Assembly (NCBI RefSeq): GCF_029227915.1
Contig: NC_079882.1
Coordinates: 124,001-188,000 of the forward strand
Reading direction: 5' to 3'
From: Hydractinia symbiolongicarpus
Lineage: Eukaryota; Cnidaria; Hydrozoa; Anthoathecata; Hydractiniidae
DNA length: 64,000 bases
Part shown: positions 50,156-61,740 of the stretch, piece by piece
Layout: every line of letters starts with the position of its first letter
How positions within the stretch are numbered: the stretch's first letter is position 1
The notes under the pieces: generated by a model
Database searches by the model: none
What the model was told of the DNA's origin: nothing
Seen by the model: only the letters and a program-made list of their open reading frames with translations
Program-made: the position numbers and the translations under genes

Positions 50156-51779
50156 TTCGTTTGCCGGCGATTAAACTTTTTTTATTCAGCGTCTCAAAAA
50201 AAAATGAAAACATTTTTGAAAACTACAAGTCTCATGCGTTTTACTGGTGAAAAAATAATTTAAAAAATCGTTCGGGAAATGGGTTTACTCCCTGAGGACT
50301 TTCTTTGTGTACTTTTGACTATACGGGCCGAGTCCGGGATTTACGGAAAATCGCGGGTTTTCGTTTGCCGGCAATTAAACTTCTTTTATTCAGCGTCTCA
50401 TCAGAAATGAAAACATTTTTGAAAACTACAAGTCTCATGCGTTTTACTGGTGAAAAAATAATTTAAAAAATCGTTCTGGGAATGGGTTTACTCCCTGGGT
50501 ACTTTCTTTGTATGCTTTTGACTATACGGGCCGAGTCCGGGATTTACGGGAAATCGCGGGTTTTCGTTTGCCGGCAATTAAACTTCTTTTATTCAGCGTC
50601 TCATCAAAAATGAAAACATTTTTGAAAACTACAAATCTCATGCGTTTTAGTGATGAAAAAATAATTTAAAAAATCTTTCAGGAAATGAGTTTACTCCCTG
50701 GGTACTTTCTTTGTGTACTTTTGACTATACGGGCCGAGTCCGGGATTTACGGAAAATCGCGGGTTTTCGTTTGCCGGCAATTAAACTTCTTTTATTCAGC
50801 GTCTCATCAGAAATGAAAACATTTTTGAAAACTACAAGTCTCATGCGTTTTACTGGTGAAAAAATAATTTAAAAAATCGTTCTGGGAATGGGTTTACTCC
50901 CTGGGTACTTTCTTTGTATGCTTTTGACTATACGGGCCGAGTCCGGGATTTACGGGAAATCGCGGGATTTCGTTTGCCGGCAATTAAACTTCTTTTATTC
51001 AGCGTCTCATCAAAAATGAAAACATTTTTGAAAACTACAAATCTCATGCGTTTTAGTGATGAAAAAATAATTTAAAAAATCTTTTAGGAAATGAGTTTAC
51101 TCCCTGGGTACTTTCTTTGTATACTTTTGACTATACGGGTCGAGTCCGGGATTTACGGGAAATCGCGGGTTTTCCTTTGCCGGCGATTAAACTTCTTTTA
51201 TTCAGTGTCTCATCAAAAATGAAAATTTTTTTGAAAATTACAAGTCTCATGCGTTTTAGTGATGAAAAAATAATTTAAAAAATCGTTCAGGAAATGAGTT
51301 TACTCCCTGGGTACTTTCTTTGTATACTTTTGACTATGCGGGCCGAGTACGGGATTTACAAGAAATCGCGTGTTTTCGTTTGCCGGCGATTAAACTTCCT
51401 TTTTTCAGCGTCTCATCAAAAATGAAAATTTTTTTGAAAATTACAAGTCTCATGCGTTTTAGTGCTGAAAAAATAATTTAAAAAATCGTTCGGGAAATGA
51501 GTTTACTCCCTGCGTACCTTCTTTGTATACTTTTGACTATACGGGCGACTCCGGGGTTTACGGGAAAACGCGTGTTTTCGTTTACCGGCGATTAAACCTC
51601 TTTTATTCAGTGTGTCGTCAAAAATGAAAAAAATTTTGAAAACTACAAGTCTCATGCGTTTTAGTGATGAAAAAATAATTTAAAAAATCGTTCGGGAAAT
51701 GAGTTTACTCCCTGGGTACTTTCTCTGTATACTTTTGACTATACGGGCCGAGTCCGGGATTTGCGGGAAATCGCGGGTT
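50156..51779. repeat. 8-monomer (1,624-bp) tandem duplication, copy 1
   Basis: GCGGGATTTCGTTTG (about 50,960 and 52,584), ACGGGCGACTCC (about 51,542 and 53,166) and TCAGTGTGTCGTC (about 51,608 and 53,232) all recur at 1,624 bp. The unit itself contains a 406-bp doubling: GTATGC tails precede monomers at 50,520 and 50,926. The edge is set by the chimeric monomer at 51,738 (S head TTTGCGGG, T tail with CTCAAAAAAAAATG). The switch is therefore somewhere in 51,760-51,802. Confidence 0.85.
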
Positions 51780-53403
51780 TTCGTTTGCCGGCGATTAAAC
51801 TTTTTTTATTCAGCGTCTCAAAAAAAAATGAAAACATTTTTGAAAACTACAAGTCTCATGCGTTTTACTGGTGAAAAAATAATTTAAAAAATCGTTCGGG
51901 AAATGGGTTTACTCCCTGAGGACTTTCTTTGTGTACTTTTGACTATACGGGCCGAGTCCGGGATTTACGGAAAATCGCGGGTTTTCGTTTGCCGGCAATT
52001 AAACTTCTTTTATTCAGCGTCTCATCAGAAATGAAAACATTTTTGAAAACTACAAGTCTCATGCGTTTTACTGGTGAAAAAATAATTTAAAAAATCGTTC
52101 TGGGAATGGGTTTACTCCCTGGGTACTTTCTTTGTATGCTTTTGACTATACGGGCCGAGTCCGGGATTTACGGGAAATCGCGGGTTTTCGTTTGCCGGCA
52201 ATTAAACTTCTTTTATTCAGCGTCTCATCAAAAATGAAAACATTTTTGAAAACTACAAATCTCATGCGTTTTAGTGATGAAAAAATAATTTAAAAAATCT
52301 TTCAGGAAATGAGTTTACTCCCTGGGTACTTTCTTTGTGTACTTTTGACTATACGGGCCGAGTCCGGGATTTACGGAAAATCGCGGGTTTTCGTTTGCCG
52401 GCAATTAAACTTCTTTTATTCAGCGTCTCATCAGAAATGAAAACATTTTTGAAAACTACAAGTCTCATGCGTTTTACTGGTGAAAAAATAATTTAAAAAA
52501 TCGTTCTGGGAATGGGTTTACTCCCTGGGTACTTTCTTTGTATGCTTTTGACTATACGGGCCGAGTCCGGGATTTACGGGAAATCGCGGGATTTCGTTTG
52601 CCGGCAATTAAACTTCTTTTATTCAGCGTCTCATCAAAAATGAAAACATTTTTGAAAACTACAAATCTCATGCGTTTTAGTGATGAAAAAATAATTTAAA
52701 AAATCTTTTAGGAAATGAGTTTACTCCCTGGGTACTTTCTTTGTATACTTTTGACTATACGGGTCGAGTCCGGGATTTACGGGAAATCGCGGGTTTTCCT
52801 TTGCCGGCGATTAAACTTCTTTTATTCAGTGTCTCATCAAAAATGAAAATTTTTTTGAAAATTACAAGTCTCATGCGTTTTAGTGATGAAAAAATAATTT
52901 AAAAAATCGTTCAGGAAATGAGTTTACTCCCTGGGTACTTTCTTTGTATACTTTTGACTATGCGGGCCGAGTACGGGATTTACAAGAAATCGCGTGTTTT
53001 CGTTTGCCGGCGATTAAACTTCCTTTTTTCAGCGTCTCATCAAAAATGAAAATTTTTTTGAAAATTACAAGTCTCATGCGTTTTAGTGCTGAAAAAATAA
53101 TTTAAAAAATCGTTCGGGAAATGAGTTTACTCCCTGCGTACCTTCTTTGTATACTTTTGACTATACGGGCGACTCCGGGGTTTACGGGAAAACGCGTGTT
53201 TTCGTTTACCGGCGATTAAACCTCTTTTATTCAGTGTGTCGTCAAAAATGAAAAAAATTTTGAAAACTACAAGTCTCATGCGTTTTAGTGATGAAAAAAT
53301 AATTTAAAAAATCGTTCGGGAAATGAGTTTACTCCCTGGGTACTTTCTCTGTATACTTTTGACTATACGGGCCGAGTCCGGGATTTGCGGGAAATCGCGG
53401 GTT
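51780..53403. repeat. 8-monomer (1,624-bp) tandem duplication, copy 2
   Basis: It repeats 50,156-51,779 in order and appears near identical. It ends inside the S monomer starting at 53,361, whose tail (TTATTTTATTCAG, CTCATAAAAAATG, GTTCCGGG) is the normal continuation of the head found in the 51,738 chimera. This shows the direction of the event: the chimera is the new joint and the 53,361 monomer the old sequence. Confidence 0.83.
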
Positions 53404-55390
53404 TTCGTTTGCCGGCGATTAAACTTATTTTATTCAGCGTCTCATAAAAAATGAAAACAATTTTGAAAACTACAAGTCTCATGCGTTTTACTGGTGAAAA
53501 AATAATTTAAAAAATCGTTCCGGGAATGGGTTTACTCCCTGGGTACTTTCTTTGTGTACTTTTGACTATACGGGCCGAGTCCGGGATTTACGGAAAATCG
53601 CGGGTTTTCGTTTGCCGGCAATTAAACTTCTTTTATTCAGCGTCTCATCAAAAATGAAAATATTTTTGAAAACTACAAGTCTCATGCGTTTTACTGGTGA
53701 AAAAAAAATTTAAAAAATCGTTCCGGGAATGGGTTTACTCCCTGGGTACTTTCTTTGTATACTTTTGACTATACGGGCCGAGTCCGGGATTTACGGGAAA
53801 TCGCGGGTTTTCGTTTGCCGGCAATTAAACTTCTTTTATTCAGCGTCTCATCAAAAATGAAAACATTTTTGAAAACTACAAATCTCATGCGTTTTAGTGA
53901 TGAAAAAATAATTTAAAAAATCGTTCAGGAAATGAGTTTACTCCCTGGGTACTTTCTCTGTATACTTTTGACTATACGGGCCGAGTCCGGGATTTACGGG
54001 AAATCGCGGGTTTTCGTTTGCCGGCAATTAAACTTCTTCTGTTCAGCGTCTTATCAAAAATGAAAATATTTTTGAAAACTACAAGTCTCATACGTTTTAG
54101 TGATGAAAAAATAATTTAAAAAATCGTTCAGGAAATGAGTTTACTCCCTGGGTACTTTCTTTGTATACTTTTGACTATACGGGTCGAGTCCGGGATTTAA
54201 GGGAATTCGCGGGTTTTCCTTTGCCGGCGATTAAACTTCTTTTATTCAGTGTCTCATCAAAAATGAAAACATTTTTTAAAACTACAAGTCTCATGCGTTT
54301 TACTGGTGAAAAAATAATTTAAAAAATCGTTCAGGAAATGAGTTTACTCCCTGGGTACTTCCTTTGTATACTTTTGACTATGCGGGCCGAGTACGGGATT
54401 TACAAGAAATCGCGTGTTTTCGTTTGCCGGCGATTAAACTTTCTTTTTTCAGCGTCTCATCACAAATGAAAATTTTTTTGAAAATTACAAGTCTCATGCG
54501 TTTTAGTGCTGAAAAAATAATTTAAAAAATCGTTCGGGAAATGAGTTTACTCCCTGCGTATCTTCTTTGTATACTTTTGACTATACGGGCCGACTCCGGG
54601 GTTTACGGGAAATCGCGTGTTTTCGTTTACCGGCGATTAAGCCTCTTTTATTCAGTGTGTCGTCAAAAATGAAAAAAATTTTGAAAACTACAAGTCTCAT
54701 GCGTTTTAGTGATGAAAAAATAATTTAAAAAATCGTTCGGGAAATGAGTTTACTCCCTGGGTACTTTCTCTGTATACTTTTGACTATACGGGCTGAGTCC
54801 GGGATTTACGGGAAATCGCGGGTTTTCGTTTGCCGGCAATTAAACTTCTTTTATTCAGCGTCTCATCAAAAATGAAAACATTTTTGAAAACTACAAATCT
54901 CATGCGTTTTAGTGATGAAAAAATAATTTAAAAAATCGTTCAGGAAATGAGTTTACTCCCTGGGTACTTTCTCTGTATACTTTTGACTATACGGGCCGAG
55001 TCCGGGATTTGCAGGAAATCGCGGGTTTTCGTTTGCCGGCGATTAAACTTATTTTATTCAGCGTCTCATAAAAAATAAAAACATTTTTGAAAACTACAAG
55101 TCTCATGCGTTTTACTGGTGAAAAAATAATTTAAAAAATCGTTCCGGAAATGGGTTTACTCCCTGGGTACTTTCTTTATATACTTTTGACTATACGGGAC
55201 GAGTCCGGGATTTACGGGAAATTGCGGGTTTTCGTTTGCCGGCAATTAAACTTCTTCTGTTCAGCGTCTTATCAAAAATGAAAATATTTTTGAAAACTAC
55301 AAGTCTCATACGTTTTAGTGATGAAAAAATAATTTAAAAAATCGTTCAGGAAATGAGTTTACTCCCTGGGTACTTTCTTTGTATACTTTT
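53404..55390. repeat. About ten monomers, related to 51.2-53.3 kb and 45-46 kb
   Basis: The TCAGTGTGTCGTC monomer recurs at about 54,653, 1,421 bp (seven monomers) after 53,232. TTCTTCTGTTCAG with TCTCATACG marks a type at about 54.04 and 55.25 kb that also occurs at 45.5, 46.9, 48.1 and 49.6 kb. Point oddities include GGTGAAAAAAAAATTT near 53,695 (conserved AT block altered) and TTTAAGGGAATTCGCGGG near 54,197, which creates a GAATTC site. No gene is present. Confidence 0.7.
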
Positions 55391-58190
55391 GACTATGCGG
55401 GCCGAGTACGGGATTTACAAGAAATCGCGTGTTTTCGTTTGCCGGCGATTAAACTTCCTTTTTTCAGCGTCTCATCAAAAATGAAAATTTTTTTGAAAAT
55501 TACAAGTCTCATGCGTTTTAGTGCTGAAAAAATAATTTAAAAAATCGTTCGGGAAATGAGTTTACTCCCTGCGTACTTTCTTTGTATACTTTTGACTATA
55601 CGGGCCGAGTCCGGGATTTGCGGGAAATCGCCGGTTTTCGTTTGCCGGCGATTAAACTTATTTTATTCAGCGCCTCATAAAAAATGAAAACAATTTTGAA
55701 AACTACAAGTTTCATGCGTTTTACTGGTGAAAAAATAATTTAAAAAATCGTTCCGGGAATGGGTTTACTCCCTGGGTACTTTCTTTGTGTACTTTTGCCT
55801 ATACGGGCCGAGTCCGGGATTTACGGAAAATCGCGGGTTTTCGTTTGCCGGCAATTAAACTTCTTTTATTCAGCGTCTCATCAAAAATGAAAACATTTTT
55901 GAAAACTACAAGTCTCATGCGTTTTACTAGTGAAAAAATAATTTAAAAAATCGTTCCGGGAATGGGTTTACTCCCTGGGTACTTTCTTTGTATACTTTTG
56001 ACTATACGGGCCGAGTCCGGGATTTACGGGAAATCGCGGGTTTTCGTTTGCCGGCAATTAAACTTCTTTTATTCAGCGTCTCATCAAAAATGAAAACATT
56101 TTTGAAAACTACAAATCTCATGCGTTATAGTGATGAAAAAATAATTTAAAAAATCGTTCAGGAAATGAGTTTACTCCCTGGGTACTTTCTCTGTATACTT
56201 TTGACTATACGGGCCGAGTCCGGGATTTGCGGGAAATCGCGGGTTTTCGTTTGCCGGCGATTAAACTTATTTTATTCAGCGTCTCATAAAAAATGAAAAC
56301 ATTTTTGAAAACTACAAGTCTCATGCGTTTTACTGGTGAAAAAATAATTTAAAAAATCGTTCCGGAAATGGGTTTACTCCCTGGGTACTTTCTTTATATA
56401 CTTTTGACTATACGGGCCGAGTCCGGGATTTACGGGAAATCGCCGGTTTTCGTTTGCCGGCAATTAAACTTCTTCTGTTCAGCGTCTCATCAAAAATGAA
56501 AATATTTTTGAAAACTACAAGTCTCATACGTTTTAGTGATGAAAAAATAATTTAAAAAATCGTTCAGGAAATGAGTTTACTCCCTGGGTACTTTCTTTGT
56601 ATACTTTTGACTATACGGGCCGAGTCCGGGATTTACGGGAAATCGCGGGTTTTCCTTTGCCGGCGATTAAACTTATTTTATTCAGCGTCTCATAAAAAAT
56701 GAAAACATTTTTGAAAACTACAAGTCTCATGCGTTTTACTGGTGAAAAAATAATTTAAAAAATCGTTCAGGAAATGAGTTTACTCCCTGGGTACTTTCTT
56801 TGTATACTTTTGACTATGCGGGCCGAGTACGGGATTTACAAGAAATCGCGTGTTTTCGTTTGCCGGCGATTAAACTTCCTTTTTTCAGCGTCTCATCAAA
56901 AATGAAAATTTTTTTGAAAATTACAAGTCTCATGCGTTTTAGTGCTGAAAAAATAATTTAAAAAATCGTTCGGGAAATGAGTTTACTCCCTGCGTACTTT
57001 CTCTGTATACTTTTGACTATACGGGCCGAGTCCGGGATTTGCGGGAAATCGCCGGTTTTCGTTTGCCGGCGATTAAACTTATTTTATTCAGCGCCTCATA
57101 AAAAATGAAAACAATTTTGAAAACTACAAGTTTCATGCGTTTTACTGGTGAAAAAATAATTTAAAAAATCGTTCCGGGAATGGGTTTACTCCCTGGGTAC
57201 TTTCTTTGTGTACTTTTGCCTATACGGGCCGAGTCCGGGATTTACGGAAAATCGCGGGTTTTCGTTTGCCGGCAATTAAACTTCTTTTATTCAGCGTCTC
57301 ATCAAAAATGAAAACATTTTTGAAAACTACAAGTCTCATGCGTTTTACTAGTGAAAAAATAATTTAAAAAATCGTTCCGGGAATGGGTTTACTCCCTGGG
57401 TACTTTCTTTGTATACTTTTGACTATACGGGCCGAGTCCGGGATTTACGGGAAATCGCGGGTTTTCGTTTGCCGGCAATTAAACTTCTTTTATTCAGCGT
57501 CTCATCAAAAATGAAAACATTTTTGAAAACTACAAATCTCATGCGTTATAGTGATGAAAAAATAATTTAAAAAATCGTTCAGGAAATGAGTTTACTCCCT
57601 GGGTACTTTCTCTGTATACTTTTGACTATACGGGCCGAGTCCGGGATTTGCGGGAAATCGCGGGTTTTCGTTTGCCGGCGATTAAACTTATTTTATTCAG
57701 CGTCTCATAAAAAATGAAAACATTTTTGAAAACTACAAGTCTCATGCGTTTTACTGGTGAAAAAATAATTTAAAAAATCGTTCCGGAAATGGGTTTACTC
57801 CCTGGGTACTTTCTTTATATACTTTTGACTATACGGGCCGAGTCCGGGATTTACGGGAAATCGCCGGTTTTCGTTTGCCGGCAATTAAACTTCTTCTGTT
57901 CAGCGTCTCATCAAAAATGAAAATATTTTTGAAAACTACAAGTCTCATACGTTTTAGTGATGAAAAAATAATTTAAAAAATCGTTCAGGAAATGAGTTTA
58001 CTCCCTGGGTACTTTCTTTGTATACTTTTGACTATACGGGCCGAGTCCGGGATTTACGGGAAATCGCGGGTTTTCCTTTGCCGGCGATTAAACTTATTTT
58101 ATTCAGCGTCTCATAAAAAATGAAAACATTTTTGAAAACTACAAGTCTCATGCGTTTTACTGGTGAAAAAATAATTTAAAAAATCGTTCC
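55391..58190. repeat. 7-monomer (1,421-bp) tandem duplication, two copies
   Basis: Copy 1 starts with the V monomer at 55,391 and copy 2 with V at 56,812. Private markers recur at 1,421 bp: CTTTTGCCTATACGGG (about 55,792 and 57,213), TGCGTTATAGTG (about 56,121 and 57,542), ACTAGTGAAAA (about 55,926 and 57,347) and ATCGCCGGTTTTCG (about 55,627 and 57,048). Copy 2 loses its match in the tail of its last monomer near 58,190, where GTTCAGG is replaced by GTTCCGG. Confidence 0.85.
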
Positions 58191-60059
58191 GGAAATGGGT
58201 TTACTCCCTGGGTACTTTCTTTATATACTTTTGACTATACGGGACGAGTCCGGGATTTACGGGAAATTGCGGGTTTTCGTTTGCCGGCAATTAAACTTCT
58301 TCTGTTCAGCGTCTCATCAAAAATGAAAATATTTTTGAAAACTACAAGTCTCATACGTTTTAGTGATGAAAAAATAATTTAAAAAATCGTTCAGGAAATG
58401 AGTTTACTCCCTGGGTACTTTCTTTGTATACTTTTGACTATGCGGGCCGAGTACGGGATTTACAAGAAATCGCGTGTTTTCGTTTGCCGGCGATTAAACT
58501 TCCTTTTTTCAGCGTCTCATCAAAAATGAAAATTTTTTTGAAAATTACAAGTCTCATGCGTTTTACTGGTGAAAAAATAATTTAAAAAATTGTTCAGGAA
58601 ATGATTTTACTCCCTGGGTACCTTCTTTGTATACTTTTGACTATACGGGTCGACTCCGGGATTTACAAGAAATCGCGTGTTTTCGTTTGCCGGCAATTAA
58701 ACTTCTTTTATTCAGCGTCTCATCAAAAATGAAAACATTTTTAAAAACTACAAGTCTTATGCGTTTTAGTGGTGAAAAAGTAATTTAAAAAATCGTTCGG
58801 GAAATGAGTTTACTCCCTGGGTACTTTCTTTGTATACTTTTGACTATACGGGCCGAGTCCGGGATTTACGGGAAATCGCGGGTTTTCCTTTGCCGGCGAT
58901 TAAACTTATTTTATTCAGCGTCTCATAAAAAATGAAAACATTTTTGAAAACTACAAGTCTCATGCGTTTTACTGGTGAAAAAATAATTTAAAAAATCGTT
59001 CCGGAAATGGGTTTACTCCCTGGGTACTTTCTTTATATACTTTTGACTATACGGGACGAGTCCGGGATTTACGGGAAATTGCGGGTTTTCGTTTGCCGGC
59101 AATTAAACTTCTTCTGTTCAGCGTCTCATCAAAAATGAAAATATTTTTGAAAACTACAAGTCTCATACGTTTTAGTGATGAAAAAATAATTTAAAAAATC
59201 GTTCAGGAAATGAGTTTACTCCCTGGGTACTTTCTTTGTATACTTTTGACTATGCGGGCCGAGTACGGGATTTACAAGAAATCGCGTGTTTTCGTTTGCC
59301 GGCGATTAAACTTCCTTTTTTCAGCGTCTCATCAAAAATGAAAATTTTTTTGAAAATTACAAGTCTCATGCGTTTTACTGGTGAAAAAATAATTTAAAAA
59401 ATTGTTCAGGAAATGATTTTACTCCCTGGGTACCTTCTTTGTATACTTTTGACTATACGGGTCGACTCCGGGATTTACAAGAAATCGCGTGTTTTCGTTT
59501 GCCGGCAATTAAACTTCTTTTATTCAGCGTCTCATCAAAAATGAAAATATTTTTGAAAACTACAAGTCTCATACGTTTTAGTGATGAAAAAATAATTTAA
59601 AAAATCGTTCCGGAAATGGGTTTACTCCCTGGGTACTTTCTTTATATACTTTTGACTATACGGGCCGAGTCCGGCATTTACGGGAAATCGCGGGTTTTCG
59701 TTTGCCGGCAATTAAACTTCTTCTGTTCAGCGTCTCATCAAAAATGAAAATATTTTTGAAAACTACAAGTCTCATACGTTTTAGTGATGAAAAAATAATT
59801 TAAAAAATCGTTCAGGAAATGAGTTTACTCCCTGGGTACTTTCTTTGTATACTTTTGACTATACGGGTCGAGTCCGGGATTTACGGGAAATCGCGGGTTT
59901 TCCTTTGCCGGCGATTAAACTTCTTTTATTCAGTGTCTCATCAAAAATGAAAACATTTTTTAAAACTACAAGTCTCATGCGTTTTACTGGTGAAAAAATA
60001 ATTTAAAAAATCGTTCAGGAAATGAGTTTACTCCCTGGGTACTTCCTTTGTATACTTTT
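58191..60059. repeat. 4-monomer (812-bp) doubling and the last monomers before the junction
   Basis: The order S, W, V and a V-like unit with GGGTCGACTCCGGG starts at 58,030 and again at 58,842. W recurs at 58,233 and 59,045, and the rare AATGATTTTACTCCC recurs at about 58,600 and 59,412. The two copies differ at their ends (GTGGTGAAAAAGTAATT near 58,770). After about 59,654 the monomers resemble those at 54.0-54.4 kb (TTCTTCTGTTCAG, then GGGTCGAG) up to the abnormal unit at 60,060. Confidence 0.78.
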
Positions 60060-60279
60060 GACTATGCGGGCCGAGTACCTATACGGGCCGAGTTCGGGAT
60101 TTACGGGAAATCGCGGGTTTTCGTTTCCCGGCGATTAAACTTCTTTTTTTCAGCGTCTCATCAAAAATAAAATTTTTTTTGAAAACTACAAGTCTCATGC
60201 GTTTTAGTGATGAAAAAATAATTTAAAAAATCGTTCGGGAAATGAGTTTACTCCTTGGGTACTTTCTTTGTATACTTTT
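60060..60279. repeat. Abnormal 220-bp monomer at the boundary between two array domains
   Basis: The unit starts as a V-type head (GACTATGCGGGCCGAGTAC) and at about 60,079 restarts as CTATACGGGCCGAGTTCGGG, leaving 17 bp more than normal. The extra bases amount to an imperfect second copy of monomer positions 3-19. Sequence to the left belongs to the 44-60 kb type set. Everything to the right belongs to a new set (TTTTTTTCAG, GGGTAATTTC, CGAGTTCGGG, ACGCGCCGAG). It is the only out-of-register joint seen in the window. Confidence 0.85.
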
Positions 60280-61740
60280 GACTATACGCGCCGAGTCCGA
60301 GATTTACGGGAAATCGCGTGTTTTCGTTTGCCGGCGATTAAACTTCTTTTTTTCAGCGTCTCATCAAAAATAAAAAATTTTTTGAAAACTACAAGTCTCA
60401 TGCGTTTTACTGGTAAAAAAATAATTTAAAAAATCGTTCGGAAAATGAGTTTACTCCCTGGGTAATTTCTTTGTATACTTCTGACTAAACGGGCCGAGTC
60501 AGGGATTTACGGAAAATCGCGGGTTTCCGTTTGCCGGCGATTAAACTTCCTTTTGTCAGCGTCTCATTAAAAATGAAAACAATTTTGAAAACTACAAGTC
60601 TCATGCGTTTTAGTGCTGAAAAAATAATTTAAAAAATCGTTCGGAAAATGAGTTTACTCCCTGGGTAATTTCTTTGTATACTTTTGACTATACGGGCCGA
60701 GTTCGGGATTTACGGGAAATCGCGGGTTTTCGTTTGCCGGCGATTAACCTTCTTTTATTCAGCGTCTCATCAAAAATGAAAACATTTTTGAAAATTACAA
60801 GTCTCATGCGCTTTAGTAATGAAAAAATAATTTAAAAAATCGTTCGGGAAATGAGTTTACTCCCTGGGTACTTTCTTTGTATACTTTTGACTATACGGGC
60901 CGAGTCCGAGATTTACGGGAAATCGCGTGTTTTCGTTTGCCGGCGATTAAACTTCTTTTTTTCAGCGTCTCATCAAAAATAAAATTTTTTTTGAAAACTA
61001 CAAGTCTCATGCGTATTACTGGTGAAAAAATAATTTAAAAAATCGTTCGGAAAATGAGTTTACTCCCTGGGTAATTTCTTTGTATACTTTTGACTATACG
61101 GGCCGAGTTCGGGATTTACGGGAAATCGCGGGTTTTCGTTTCCCGGCGATTAAACTTCTTTTTTTCAGCGTCTCATCAAAAATAAAATTTTTTTTGAAAA
61201 CTACAAGTCTCATGCGTTTTACTGGTGAAAAAATAATTTAAAAAATCGTTCAGAAAATGAGTTTACTCCCTGGGTACTTTCTTTGTATAGTTTTGACTAT
61301 ACGGGCCGAGTCCGGGATTTACGGGAAATCGCGGGTTTTCGTTTGCCGGCGATTAAACATCTTTTATTCAGCGTCTCATCGAAAATGAAAATTTTTTTGA
61401 AAACTACAAGTCTCATGCGTTTTAGTGATGAAAAAATAATTTAAAAAATCGTTCGGGAAATGAGTTTACTCCTTGGGTACTTTCTTTGTATACTTTTGAC
61501 TATACGCGCCGAGTCCGAGATTTACGGGAAATCGCGTGTTTTCGTTTGCCGGCGATTAAACTTCTTTTTTTCAGCGTCTCATCAAAAATAAAAATTTTTT
61601 TGAAAACTACAAGTCTCATGCGTTTTACTGGTAAAAAAATAATTTAAAAAATCGTTCGGAAAATGAGTTTACTCCCTGGGTAATTTCTTTGTATACTTCT
61701 GACTAAACGGGCCGAGTCAGGGATTTACGGAAAATCGCGG
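60117..61740. repeat. Right-hand subfamily: 1,624-bp duplication, copy 1
   Basis: It contains the tail of the junction monomer, a complete 6-monomer unit (60,280-61,497) and the start of the next. The six monomers in order are marked by ACGCGCCGAG, GACTAAACGGG with GTCAGGG, AACCTTCTTTTATTC with GCGCTTTAGTAATG, GCGTATTACTGG, TTTCCCGGCG, and ACATCTTTTATTC with CTCATCGAAAATG. The next copy repeats it at exactly 1,624 bp, including small poly-A differences between successive ACGCGCCGAG monomers. Confidence 0.88.

Noticed and set aside
60060-60100. Transposon or foreign insertion at the subfamily boundary
   Set aside because: The extra 17 bp is itself a second copy of the monomer head. There is no target-site duplication, terminal repeat or non-satellite sequence.
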